64,000 bases of DNA from Mesorhizobium ciceri WSM4083 (lineage in GTDB: Bacteria > Pseudomonadota > Alphaproteobacteria > Rhizobiales > Rhizobiaceae). Position 1 is the first letter of the stretch, and each line of letters begins with the position of its first letter. This document shows, piece after piece, positions 37,360-45,677 of the stretch. Below the pieces are notes generated by a model. It was not told the DNA's origin. It saw only the letters and a list, made by a program, of their open reading frames with translations, and did no database searches. The position numbers and the translations under genes were made by a program. The stretch is taken from the NCBI RefSeq assembly GCF_000519305.1, contig NZ_KI912610.1:1408368-1472367 (forward strand), in the 5' to 3' direction.

Positions 37360-38148
37360 ATGCTGCGTGGAATGCGATCACCTCGCCGGAGGCCACTTGG
37401 CGTGGTGCAAAGGCGCCTGCTCTTGGTGACGGTAGCCGCGGCTGGCGCTCTGGCTGCGCAAACGGCCATGCAACACAGCGACCACATGCCCGAGCTCAAT
37501 CTGCCGAACTGGACCAGCGCGGGCCTGGCGACGATTGCCGGCGTGGCATCCGTCATCGACGGCGACACGATCGAAATCCACGGACAGCGCATCCGCTTCA
37601 ACGGCATCGACGCGCCGGAGAGCCAGCAGCTTTGTAAAAATGCGAGCGGGGCCGACTATCCCTGCGGCCGGCGATCGGCACAGGCGCTTGACACCTTCTT
37701 GGCCGCGTCGAAGGCAGTGCAATGCACATTCGTGACCTGGGATCGCTATCACCGCTTTGTCGGCGACTGCCAGCGTGCCGATGGCGCCAGCGTGGCCGCC
37801 TGGATGGTCGAGCACGGCCAGGCGATCGACTGGCCCCGCTACAGCCATGGTGCCTATGCAGCGCAGCAGGGGAAGGCGGAAGCGGCGAAGGTCGGGCTGT
37901 GGGTCGGAAAGTTCCAAGCGCCGTGGGAATGGCGCGCCGGGCATGGAGACAATGCCGAAGCGGCGGTGAGCCAGCCGCTCGGCATCATCAGCCGTCAACA
38001 GGTAGCGCAAAGCTACTCGTGCCAGCCGCGGCGGAAATGCTCGCAAATCAGCTCGTGCGACGAGGCTCAATGGTATCTCAGTAATTGTCCGTGGGGCGGC
38101 AAGCTCGACCGGGATGGCGACGGCCAGGCGTGCGAAACCTTATGTTAG
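37360..38148 (+). CDS. Secreted thermonuclease (SNase-like) with Excalibur domain
   Basis: The product is 262 aa. After a signal or anchor segment (LLLVTVAAAGALAAQ) comes a staphylococcal-nuclease-like domain: VIDGDTIEIHGQRIRFNGID, APES, CGRRSAQALDTFL and WMVEHGQAIDWPRYS. The C-terminal Cys-rich unit with DRDGDGQACETLC is an Excalibur calcium-binding motif. It probably degrades extracellular DNA or RNA. The start is 2 bp after the previous stop, so the three genes form one unit. Confidence 0.88.
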   Translation: MLRGMRSPRRRPLGVVQRRLLLVTVAAAGALAAQTAMQHSDHMPELNLPNWTSAGLATIAGVASVIDGDTIEIHGQRIRFNGIDAPESQQLCKNASGADYPCGRRSAQALDTFLAASKAVQCTFVTWDRYHRFVGDCQRADGASVAAWMVEHGQAIDWPRYSHGAYAAQQGKAEAAKVGLWVGKFQAPWEWRAGHGDNAEAAVSQPLGIISRQQVAQSYSCQPRRKCSQISSCDEAQWYLSNCPWGGKLDRDGDGQACETLC

Positions 38149-38159
38149 GAACAGCGACG

Positions 38160-38504
38160 ATGACAGCGAGACTAATCGGACTGGCTGTGGCTTTGTGCCC
38201 GCCCTTTCAGATGGTTGCGCTTGCGGCGAGAGAACCGACCGTCGTCTCCTGCAAGTTTGAGCACCTGCCTCCGATGCTGCTAACGTTCCGTGGCGGCATG
38301 GGAGCTAACGACAATACCCTGCAAGTCGGACAAAACCCGCCCGTTCCGTTAAGCGTCGGATCAAGTTTGATGGTTGCCGAAATAGGGGCACAGGAGCTGA
38401 CGTTTTCCCTTCGAATGCCCACCTCTGTTTCAATAGCCGCGCCTGGCGCTGACGTCATCACATACTACGGAGACTGCATTAGCTCCCTACAACCGCGAGG
38501 ATAA
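38160..38504 (+). CDS. Small secreted protein
   Basis: The product is 114 aa with a signal peptide (LIGLAVALCPPFQMVALAAR). The mature part contains PTVVSCKFEHLPPMLLTFRG, GVxSSLMVAEIG-like strands and one more Cys near the end, suggesting one disulfide and a beta fold. AGGAAC precedes the ATG. Family not recognised. Confidence 0.6.
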   Translation: MTARLIGLAVALCPPFQMVALAAREPTVVSCKFEHLPPMLLTFRGGMGANDNTLQVGQNPPVPLSVGSSLMVAEIGAQELTFSLRMPTSVSIAAPGADVITYYGDCISSLQPRG

Positions 38505-38577
38505 CCGGTCGTTCCGCAGCGTGCAATAAATCGAGGCGCAGGGCCCTGTTCCAAGGGGTGGTCGGGAGACAGCAACA

Positions 38578-39243
38578 ATGAAGATCGCACAGAGGCTTTG
38601 CCGCGCGTCTATCGCGGGAGTTGTCCTAGTGGTCATTTCGGGATGCGGACCTGACGAAACATCTGATAATGACGGGTTTTCCCTCGTGAACGAGGAAATA
38701 TACGACGTTCCTGCCAAAACACAGATAGAGCAGCACGTAGTCGCCCAGGGCGTCCCCACGAAGAGCCAGCTGGAAGCTGAAATCCTGAAACGCTTCCGCG
38801 TCGCCAAAAAGCGCAGCGGCTTCCGGCACCATAACTCTCCGACGAACATATACATCTATGTGTACGGCAGTGAGGAACAGGCACGAGCAGAACAAGGCCT
38901 GTGGATCGCGATGCTCGCGAAAAACTACCATGATACGTGGGAGCCACCAGTACTCATGGACGAAGGCCGCCTTGCGGCGCTGTCAAAAGCCCCGGAGGAC
39001 CGCTTTGGCTTGTCGGAGGATGTTCGGAAAAAGGTTTTCAAGGAAAGTGTCGGAGCAGAAAACAGAGCAAGCCGCGAGGCGATGGAGCTTATCCCGGACA
39101 GCAGACTGACGGAACAGACCAACCTTGGAAATGGGTTGATCGAGAAATACAAGGCGGAGGTGGTCGCAAGGTACGGCATCACCCAAGAACAACTTAGCAA
39201 GGTACAGGTCGAAGGGATCACCAAAGGGTGGCTAAGGCAGTGA
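38578..39243 (+). CDS. Lipoprotein of unknown function
   Basis: The product is 221 aa. The signal ends at ISGC (Cys about 23). The mature protein is charged and mostly helical (KSQLEAEILKRF, EEQARAEQGLWIAMLAKNYH). No family is recognised. It is the last of five same-strand small exported genes before the Hxs region, which lies on the other strand. Confidence 0.65.
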   Translation: MKIAQRLCRASIAGVVLVVISGCGPDETSDNDGFSLVNEEIYDVPAKTQIEQHVVAQGVPTKSQLEAEILKRFRVAKKRSGFRHHNSPTNIYIYVYGSEEQARAEQGLWIAMLAKNYHDTWEPPVLMDEGRLAALSKAPEDRFGLSEDVRKKVFKESVGAENRASREAMELIPDSRLTEQTNLGNGLIEKYKAEVVARYGITQEQLSKVQVEGITKGWLRQ

Positions 39244-39404
39244 TCCTGTGAAGCGAGGATATTGGAAGTAGGTAGCCGTTGCGTGCGCCTCGGTCCTTGC
39301 ACTGGTTTAAGGTAAGGACCTCAAGGATCTGACTGGTCGGCCTTCGAAGGACCAAGAACGCAATGCCATTCGGTTTGAATGCAGGCGATTGCGGGGGACG
39401 AGCA

Positions 39405-39563
39405 TTATGCAACTCCTTGGCTGACCTCGCATATGCTGCACCCGTCATTGAATTGCTGACAGGCGGGATTTTCCTGTATCTTCTCGACAAGAGTTCCTGC
39501 TGCCTGAGCCGTGGAAGTCACGACCGTTAAAACGACTGCGGCTACGATTCGCGTGCTCATCAT
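39405..39563 (-). CDS. 52-aa secreted Cys-containing peptide next to hxsA
   Basis: The frame MMSTRIVAAVVLTVVTSTAQ continues AAGTLVEKIQENPACQQFND and ends GCSICEVSQGVA. It has a clear signal peptide with cleavage near AQA-A, leaving a mature peptide of about 30 residues with three Cys. AAGGACA precedes the start codons at 39563 and 39560. It lies 104 bp downstream of hxsA on the same strand and could share its transcript. Not seen in a known family. Confidence 0.6.
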   Translation of the reverse strand: MMSTRIVAAVVLTVVTSTAQAAGTLVEKIQENPACQQFNDGCSICEVSQGVA

Positions 39564-39667
39564 TTGTCCTTCTTACGGCACTTCTTTGCGCTCTCTGGTT
39601 CGGTCCAGCCTGATGTCAATGCATCCACCCGGGCTGCACGGCCCAGGGTGGGGCGGGCTCCGAGCAG

Positions 39668-40201
39668 TCACTGAGCGACGACGCGCAGCGCGTTTAACGT
39701 TTCGGGTGTAATCGTTCCCGTGACCTTAAGGTTGTAATCAGACTGTAGCTTGGTCAAGCCGGTTCTCATCTCAGGATTCATCGTGCCGTCCAACTCCCCC
39801 GTGTAGTAGCCGTATGCCAGCATCGCGAACTGGACCTGAAGGACGATTTCCTTGAACTTGTTGGCGTTACCGGGAAGCGTCGTCAGAGGCGCTGACACAG
39901 GCGGTTTTGTTGCCGGTGGTTGATATGCAGGTGCCTGTGGCTGATAGGTTGGCGCGGAATACACGGGCGCCCTAGGCAGATAAATTGTGCCTCCTGATGA
40001 TGATCGGTGGCTGCTGTGAGAACGATGGCTGCTATGCGATCGATGGCCGGCCAATGTGAATTTGTGATCGAGCTTGAAAATGTCGAATAGCGACTTTGAC
40101 TTACCTCCTTCACCGGGGGGTACAAGCGGCATCGCGATACTTTCAACCGGCATGAACCCGGCAGCGATCAAGGAGGGAATCGTGAATATTCGTCTCTTCA
40201 T
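39668..40201 (-). CDS. hxsA: His-Xaa-Ser repeat protein HxsA
   Basis: The product is 177 aa. A signal peptide (IFTIPSLIAAGFMPVESIA) is followed by five consecutive H-x-S triplets at about 53-67 (HRSHSSHRSHSSHRS), a Pro/Tyr/Gln-rich linker (APTYQPQAPAYQPPATKPP), and a C-terminal peptidoglycan-binding-like domain (QVQFAMLAYGYYTGELDGTM, LQSDYNLKVTGTITPETLNA). HxsA is the presumed substrate of the HxsB and HxsC radical SAM enzymes. Its ATG at 40201 overlaps the hxsC stop by 4 bp. The modification is not known to me. Confidence 0.92.
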   Translation of the reverse strand: MKRRIFTIPSLIAAGFMPVESIAMPLVPPGEGGKSKSLFDIFKLDHKFTLAGHRSHSSHRSHSSHRSSSGGTIYLPRAPVYSAPTYQPQAPAYQPPATKPPVSAPLTTLPGNANKFKEIVLQVQFAMLAYGYYTGELDGTMNPEMRTGLTKLQSDYNLKVTGTITPETLNALRVVAQ

Positions 40202-41298
40202 GCGACACCGAACCTTCCATACCCGTGTGCTTTTGGATGCCATTCGAAGAAGCCGCCACACTCGTTTCGAAGATCGCAATCGGCACAATCTGCGACGTAA
40301 GCTCGTTTCCAATCTGAGATCGTCGACGGCGCGAATACTCGATAATCAGCCGGAACAGTGCACAGCGGAAAATTGTAGAGCTTGGTATTGATGCCGCGGC
40401 TGACGGCGAAATCTAGTGCCTTGCCAACCAAGTCGAAACCCAGGGAACTGTCGAAAAACAGCGAGCCCCAGTTTTGTCGGCCATAGCCGATATTTTCGAG
40501 CTGCATGATTGCCCATGTGTCGGTGAACGGCAGGGTGACCGCCACGAACTTAGCCAAATCTAGCAGACCGGGTGCGTTTGGCTTCATCAGAACCGTCCGC
40601 AGCTCGATTCTTGCTCCTGCCTCGCAAAGGACGGAAAGGTTTTTCCTTACCTGCTCGAAGGCTCCTTGCTTTCCCACGATCTGATCGTGGATGGCGCCAG
40701 CGCTCGAGTAGACGGGAACCCCCCACAGGATCCGGCTCAAATCCAAATCGCGAAGCTCCGCGAGATCGGCGCGTCCAAAATGCTGGGCGTTGGTCAGGAT
40801 GTGAAAGTCGATGTCGTGCCGCCGCGCCATGGTCTCCCGCAAGAATTCGAAGAGCTCCGACTTGAATAGTGTCGGCTCTCCGCCGGAAAGGCCTATCGTT
40901 GAATTCTCCGGCGCCAAAAGCACGGCCGTCTCGAAAAAAGGAAACATGTTGACGTGCTGCTTCTTCGGTGGCTGCGAGCACATCACGCACAGCTGATCAC
41001 AACGTTCGGTTATCAAAAGCGTGTTGTGGGGAGAGCTGGCCCGAATTAGCCGATGGGCAGTCTTTCGCGATGGCACGACAAACACGATATCGCCATCCAA
41101 CTCGGATGGATCTACTCCAAAAACGCGGAGATTGCCGGTCGCGCCGGCAAAAAGTGCAGTTTCTCCGTCTGCGGTTTCCAACGCGGCATCGAGAAAGCCG
41201 CAGTTATCTGGTGGCTGAGGCATTCCTTCGAACGAGCGCAACCGAACCACATATGGATCGATAGCGTCGGTATCGACCTTGAGCCGGAGCGGGATCAC
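40198..41298 (-). CDS. hxsC: Radical SAM protein HxsC
   Basis: The product is 366 aa from a GTG at 41298 that overlaps the hxsB stop as GTGA; an ATG at 41346 would overlap hxsB by 52 bp. The radical SAM cluster is C-x3-C-x2-C in ERCDQLCVMCSQ (Cys 100, 104, 107), with GLSGGEPTLF as the SAM-binding GGE motif. C-terminal Cys residues (DCADCDLRNECGG) may ligate an auxiliary cluster. Together with HxsB it is expected to modify HxsA in the cytosol before export. Confidence 0.92.
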   Translation of the reverse strand: MIPLRLKVDTDAIDPYVVRLRSFEGMPQPPDNCGFLDAALETADGETALFAGATGNLRVFGVDPSELDGDIVFVVPSRKTAHRLIRASSPHNTLLITERCDQLCVMCSQPPKKQHVNMFPFFETAVLLAPENSTIGLSGGEPTLFKSELFEFLRETMARRHDIDFHILTNAQHFGRADLAELRDLDLSRILWGVPVYSSAGAIHDQIVGKQGAFEQVRKNLSVLCEAGARIELRTVLMKPNAPGLLDLAKFVAVTLPFTDTWAIMQLENIGYGRQNWGSLFFDSSLGFDLVGKALDFAVSRGINTKLYNFPLCTVPADYRVFAPSTISDWKRAYVADCADCDLRNECGGFFEWHPKAHGYGRFGVA

Positions 41299-42704
41299 GC
41301 GTGCACAGGGATCATGTGATCTCCCCACGACGGTACGCGAGCCCATTTAGCCACCGATTTCCGAGCCGCCTCATCGCTTCGACGGATGACTTCAACGATC
41401 TTGTCGAAGATGGACATGTGTCGTCGGCAGAACCAGGTATCGGTGCGAGCCAGGTCTATTCGCCCGTTCCTCGATAAATCATCCACAACGTCTGTCCCGC
41501 AGAACGGCTGATAGGCGCAGTGAATGCAGTCTGGGTCGAAATTGTTGAACGACGCATGGTTGAGCAACTGGACCTTCGCCTGGTCGATGCCTGCCGCAAC
41601 GCTACCAATCGATAGATCGACACGCCCTATGCGCGAGAGCATCCGAGCTTCGTCCGTCGGGTAAAACTGCCCGTCGTGATCGATGACGAGGTAGTCCGAA
41701 GCGAAGAAGTTGGGATTGCGCAAGTCGACATGATCGTCGGCACCCGATCGGAGAAACCTTCGTAAGCACTGGCTAAAATAATATTCCTCGACGAATCCAC
41801 CGGTACGGTGGTTCCGTTCAATCAAGTAGTCGATAAAGCCGGAATGAAGCGTATTCCATTTAGCTATCGAACTCGGATGGCTTCCCCGGCGACGGGCGAA
41901 CCCTTGATGATTTATCGGCCTGAGATAGATCGAGTGTACCCCATACCGCTCGAAATTGCCGACTAGCTCCCCGAAGTCTGGCGGCTCGTCAACATCGATC
42001 GTCGGAAGTGCGGATACCTTACCCGGCCCAAGGCGCTTCACTGCCTCGGCAAGGTTTTTGTAGAACGTATCGGTTGCCAGGTCATCGTGGGTGCGCTGGC
42101 GCTGGTGGGTGTCTTGATCTCCATCGAGTGACGTGCTGACGAAGGTATCCTCTTGGTCAAGGAAGGCCCATTCGCGATTGCCCAAGCGTTGCAGATTCGT
42201 GCAGACGACAAACTGGCTGCCCGGAAACCTCGTGCGGACGAACGAGCGAACCTTTTCAAGCAAATCAATCCGCAGCAAAGGCTCGCCACCTTGAAACTCG
42301 ACTTTGATCTGCGGACCCTTCATCGCTTCTATAAAACCAAGCGTCGCGTTCAGCGTTGCTTCGGTCCAGTCGAAACCTCGTGCTGTTTCTGGCGCCCGTG
42401 AAACCTGGCAATAGCCGCAACTCAAATTGCAGCGCAGTGTCGGAACAAGGATAACGTAGGAAAGCTCCTGTTGGCTTGCCTGCCGCTGTGCCCATCGATA
42501 GGCAAACGCTGTCCAGTCGGGATCGCCTTCCCGACCGAATGCATGACCGTTTCCGCGAAGAAACTCCTGATCGACTAGCGACAATTCGCCGGCAGCATAC
42601 CGTTCGAGAAACGGTTGTCTGCTGAGGAAGAAGCCGCCGGTATCATCGGTGAGCAGAAATTCTCCATCGCCACACTCGCGAAACTTAAGTGGCCAGACCG
42701 TCAT
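41295..42704 (-). CDS. hxsB: Radical SAM/SPASM protein HxsB
   Basis: The product is 469 aa. The cluster is C92-NLS-C96-GY-C99 in LRCNLSCGYCQ, and the SAM-binding motif is EFQGGEPLL. The C-terminal SPASM-like region has CIHCAYQPFCGTD and later WFCRRHM, consistent with auxiliary Fe-S clusters as in peptide-maturing enzymes. The ATG at 42704 overlaps the hxsD stop by 4 bp. Length and architecture fit the HxsB family. Confidence 0.93.
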   Translation of the reverse strand: MTVWPLKFRECGDGEFLLTDDTGGFFLSRQPFLERYAAGELSLVDQEFLRGNGHAFGREGDPDWTAFAYRWAQRQASQQELSYVILVPTLRCNLSCGYCQVSRAPETARGFDWTEATLNATLGFIEAMKGPQIKVEFQGGEPLLRIDLLEKVRSFVRTRFPGSQFVVCTNLQRLGNREWAFLDQEDTFVSTSLDGDQDTHQRQRTHDDLATDTFYKNLAEAVKRLGPGKVSALPTIDVDEPPDFGELVGNFERYGVHSIYLRPINHQGFARRRGSHPSSIAKWNTLHSGFIDYLIERNHRTGGFVEEYYFSQCLRRFLRSGADDHVDLRNPNFFASDYLVIDHDGQFYPTDEARMLSRIGRVDLSIGSVAAGIDQAKVQLLNHASFNNFDPDCIHCAYQPFCGTDVVDDLSRNGRIDLARTDTWFCRRHMSIFDKIVEVIRRSDEAARKSVAKWARVPSWGDHMIPVHA

Positions 42705-42967
42705 TTTGCAGTAACCGCATCGATAAGAGCTTGCCGAAGCGGCAGTGTCTCAGCGTAGATTTTCTCTCGATAAACCGCATGCAGCACGTTCTTCCGCAAG
42801 TCGTCTAAATGGTCGGCAGGAAGAGCGGCGACCTCAATGCCATTGGGCGCAACCTGAAAGCGCAGTGCCGGATACTGAATTTGAACGCGAAGCAATGCAC
42901 CTTCCACGAAACGTCGAAAGCTCTGTGGAATGTCGATTGTAGCTTTCTCTAGGACGCAATTACCCAC
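42701..42967 (-). CDS. hxsD: His-Xaa-Ser system protein HxsD
   Basis: The product is 88 aa from a GTG at 42967 with GGAGGAG 8 nt upstream, a near perfect site. The frame is open a further 54 codons upstream but without a good start. Sequence such as DIPQSFRRFVEGALLRVQIQ and YREKIYAETLPLRQALIDAV suits HxsD, a small protein always found with HxsB and HxsC and possibly a peptide-binding or carrier partner. It is the first gene of the hxsDBCA operon. Confidence 0.85.
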   Translation of the reverse strand: MGNCVLEKATIDIPQSFRRFVEGALLRVQIQYPALRFQVAPNGIEVAALPADHLDDLRKNVLHAVYREKIYAETLPLRQALIDAVTAK

Positions 42968-43116
42968 CGTTTGAACTCCTCCCGGCCTGGCTGCCAATAT
43001 ACTGGAATTTTTTTCCTTGAACACCGAACTGTACCCGGTTTCCGCAATGCCACGGATGACTACCTTGCACTGCGCTTTTGACCGTGCTTTATTGCCAGAA
43101 TTACTTGGGAGGGGAT
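42968..43116. promoter_or_regulatory. Divergent promoter region of hxsDBCA and the YHYH peptide gene
   Basis: The 149-bp segment separates the hxsD start from the start of a plus-strand secreted peptide gene. It holds both ribosome sites (GGAGGAG for hxsD, GGGAGGGGA for the peptide). I see no clear operator palindrome. Confidence 0.5.
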
Positions 43117-43251
43117 ATGAAAAAAGCAATTGTGGCTGCTTTGGCGGCTTTGACGATGGCGCTTGCTAACAACGCTTATGCACATAGCGGCGGCACGGAC
43201 AGCAATGGGTGCCACACCAATCACAAGAACGGTGAGTATCATTGTCACTGA
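43117..43251 (+). CDS. 44-aa secreted His-rich peptide with YHYH-type motif
   Basis: A signal peptide (KKAIVAALAALTMALANNAY) is followed by a mature sequence HSGGTDSNGCHTNHKNGEYH with terminal CH. This is the HGG..D..GCH....GEYHCH pattern of YHYH-like calcium/metal-binding tails. GGGAGGGGA lies just before the ATG. It is divergent from hxsD. The His and Cys content suggests metal binding. Too short to be called by most gene finders. Confidence 0.75.
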   Translation: MKKAIVAALAALTMALANNAYAHSGGTDSNGCHTNHKNGEYHCH

Positions 43252-43297
43252 CCAAAAGCCGGCCCTGGTGCGCGGCGATCATCTCAGACCGCTTAGG

Positions 43298-43498
43298 ATG
43301 ATCTTCGCAATGCTTGGGGTAGCTTTTACGGGCATCACTGTCGCAGCATGCGGGCAAGATAGTGCCATTGCCGATTGCACTCAGCGAGGGATCAGTTACT
43401 TCAAGGAAATTGAATCTTGGCCGAACCTGAGCGATGGCCGGGATGCTGCCACATTGGCTGCTGAGCGGTGCCAACGGACGCTGACAGCTTTTCTATAA
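43298..43498 (+). CDS. 66-aa putative lipoprotein
   Basis: MIFAMLGVAFTGITVAACGQ is a lipoprotein signal with lipobox VAAC. The mature peptide has Cys in IADCTQRG and AERCQRTL. It follows the YHYH peptide by 46 bp. Family not recognised. Confidence 0.5.
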   Translation: MIFAMLGVAFTGITVAACGQDSAIADCTQRGISYFKEIESWPNLSDGRDAATLAAERCQRTLTAFL

Positions 43499-43606
43499 GC
43501 TCGATGTGAGTGCTTTTCCTCCAGGAACCTTGAATCTAGTTGTTTCAAACCGGATTCAGGGGGAGTCCTTAAAACATAAACCAGCGTTTATGTTTGACGA
43601 GGCTCC

Positions 43607-44272
43607 ATGAAATATGTCGGCTACTACCGGGTTTCCACGAAGAAGCAGTCCCGCTCCGGGCTCGGCTTAGAGGCCCAGCAGCAGATGGTTCGGCAATTTG
43701 CCGCGACCCGTGGAGGGCTGGCCGCTGAGTTTGTTGAGGTGGAATCAGGTAGGAACGATCAAAGGTCTGAACTGGCAAAAGCGATGGCTGCGTCGAAAAA
43801 AGCCGGAGCATCGCTATTGATCGCCCGCCTCGACCGCTTTTCCCGACGGGTCAGCTTCATAGCGTCGATGATGGAAAAGGGCGTTCAGCTCGTCGTCGCT
43901 GAAATGCCCCACGCTACCGACTTTCAGCTGCATATCTTTGCTGCGTTGGCCCAGGAGGAGCGGCGGCTGATATCCGAGCGCACAAAAGCTGCGCTGGCTC
44001 AGGCGAAGTTGAGAGGAACAAGACTGGGCAAGAACGGCGCTATTTTGGCCGAAGAGAACCAACGTCGGGCGGATGCCTTTGCTCGCTCGATCGTGGAAAG
44101 GCTTCCCGCCGGATGGGAAAGGCTTGCATACTCGGAAGTTGCCCGCAGCCTGAATGCAAAGGGGATTGCGACAGCGACCGGCAAAAGATTTCATGCTCAG
44201 ACGGTCAAGGCCGTTCTCAACCGGCTAAAAAGGGGAGGCGGGGACGGCTATCGATCGCAACGAGCGATCTAG
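43607..44272 (+). CDS. Small serine recombinase / resolvase
   Basis: The product is 221 aa. The catalytic domain starts YYRVSTKKQSRSGLGLEAQQ (Ser10), with LLIARLDRFSRRVSFIASMM and FAALAQEERRLISERTKAAL as further resolvase/invertase motifs. The C-terminus carries a recombinase-like HTH (SEVARSLNAKGIATATGKRF). This size fits resolvases and invertases rather than large integrases. It is the third intact site-specific recombinase of the island, counted from its left end. Confidence 0.92.
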   Translation: MKYVGYYRVSTKKQSRSGLGLEAQQQMVRQFAATRGGLAAEFVEVESGRNDQRSELAKAMAASKKAGASLLIARLDRFSRRVSFIASMMEKGVQLVVAEMPHATDFQLHIFAALAQEERRLISERTKAALAQAKLRGTRLGKNGAILAEENQRRADAFARSIVERLPAGWERLAYSEVARSLNAKGIATATGKRFHAQTVKAVLNRLKRGGGDGYRSQRAI

Positions 44273-44577
44273 ATAAGCGTCGATACCACAATGCCCCCTA
44301 GGATAAAGGCTCCAGAGCACATCAATAGAAATGGAAATACGCAGCCGGTTGCCTCGGCCTTCTTTCGACGAAACTTCTTGTCGCCGTCAAACACGTTCTC
44401 CGAGTACCAAGGGCCGCCAAGCTTTGACCTTATGACTGTTTTACCGGACTTCGCGTATTTGGTTGTCGTAACATTTCCGTCTTTGTGCGTGTTCGAAACG
44501 ATCTCGCCTTTTGAATCGTAGTTTACCCAATGATTTTTCCCGGCACGTTCCCGTCGCCCTCGCTTTTTTACTACCAT
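44269..44577 (-). CDS. Hypothetical protein with C-terminal membrane segment
   Basis: The product is 102 aa, very basic at the N-terminus (MVVKKRGRRERAGKNHW). A repeated YDSKGEIVSNTHKDGNV-type strand pattern follows, and a C-terminal helix FPFLLMCSGAFILGGIVVST ends the protein. AGGAG precedes the ATG. It ends overlapping the resolvase stop on the other strand by 4 bp. Confidence 0.6.
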   Translation of the reverse strand: MVVKKRGRRERAGKNHWVNYDSKGEIVSNTHKDGNVTTTKYAKSGKTVIRSKLGGPWYSENVFDGDKKFRRKKAEATGCVFPFLLMCSGAFILGGIVVSTLI

Positions 44578-44632
44578 AGTCGCTCCTCTCGGCGAAGTTC
44601 ACTGGAAGGTGGGGAAGTGGCTGCAATCCAAT

Positions 44633-45475
44633 TTATTGGAGCGAAAGGATTGATCGGAGCCATTCGCGAGGCTCCAATCTATCTCCAATGTCGGCAACGA
44701 ACTCCTGGCCTCTACCTACAGTGGAAAGCAGGTCGCCCGAGAACCGGCTGTCCGAATGGAACGTTAAGCCCGTCCCTCCTCTAAGGGGGTTAAGCCACTC
44801 GGGAACTCGCCATACAGACTTCGGCCCATTTTCAGACGCGGACAGCACGTGAGCCGCTGCAAGCGCCCCAAACCCTGGCAAATTTGAATCCGGAAACAGC
44901 GATAGTCGCTCCTCTGCGACGTAAACGGTGTTTTTGAGCTTCTCAGCGTCGCCGAAGATCTCCCATCCGTCCCGGAGATGTGCATGGTTGGTCAGCCATG
45001 GGTGCATGGCTCGAATCTGATCTCCGTCGGTTGCAACCGAAAAAACGTGAGCAACTTGCAGCCATCCGAATATCGAATGCTGGGGGCTTCCATGATAACG
45101 CCAGCGCCCAGACCGCTTCTCGACTTCCTGAAACAGACCCCAGAAGACGAAAAGATCACCCCGACCAACCTTAGAGTTCCTGAGATGGGATTGAGCATTG
45201 CCGACCTGTCCTAGAGCCCCGCGCCAACCGCTTGGCCTTGGACGGATCGTGGCAGCATCGTCAATGTCGGGGTCCAGGTGACAGAACGCGTCGCCGTTGA
45301 CCCGGCCTTTGGTAAGATCGCTAACGAGCTGAGCAACTGGCTCACGAAGGTCGGAGAATCTGGTGTGCTGGAGCTCGGTCGGTATCGGCAAACTGATTGG
45401 CCGCCCATCTACAATCGGGCTTGGAACGCAGCCAGCCGCTCCGTCGAAGCCTTTTCTGCTGAAAATTACCCTCAT
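44633..45475 (-). CDS. Nucleotide modification associated domain 3 (Nmad3)-like protein
   Basis: The product is 280 aa. The opening MRVIFSRKGFDGAAGCVPSP followed by DGRPISLPIP and ATIRPRPSGWRGALGQVG-type segments is typical of Nmad3, one of the Nmad families proposed from comparative genomics to act in synthesis of hypermodified DNA bases. GAGGATA precedes the ATG. No partner such as a base kinase or thymidylate-synthase homolog is adjacent, so its role here may be different or it may be an orphan. Confidence 0.75.
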   Translation of the reverse strand: MRVIFSRKGFDGAAGCVPSPIVDGRPISLPIPTELQHTRFSDLREPVAQLVSDLTKGRVNGDAFCHLDPDIDDAATIRPRPSGWRGALGQVGNAQSHLRNSKVGRGDLFVFWGLFQEVEKRSGRWRYHGSPQHSIFGWLQVAHVFSVATDGDQIRAMHPWLTNHAHLRDGWEIFGDAEKLKNTVYVAEERLSLFPDSNLPGFGALAAAHVLSASENGPKSVWRVPEWLNPLRGGTGLTFHSDSRFSGDLLSTVGRGQEFVADIGDRLEPREWLRSILSLQ

Positions 45476-45677
45476 TATCCTCGCAGCCCGCCACCCAAGT
45501 CTTACTCGCCGCGCAACCTATAGCGGTGATGCCAATGCTTCGCTATCTGCACTCGACAACCTCCTGACACCCAACAGGTCGAGTAAGCTTATGGGTTGCC
45601 GGGTCTTCGCGCGTTTATCCTTGATTGTGCGGAGGCGCAACCGAATCGAGCGACGCTTATCTTGTCCAAAAGCCCTC
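45476..45677. other. Intergenic, nothing recognised
   Basis: No coding signal or clear structure was seen in this 202-bp interval between two convergent-free minus-strand genes. Confidence 0.4.
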
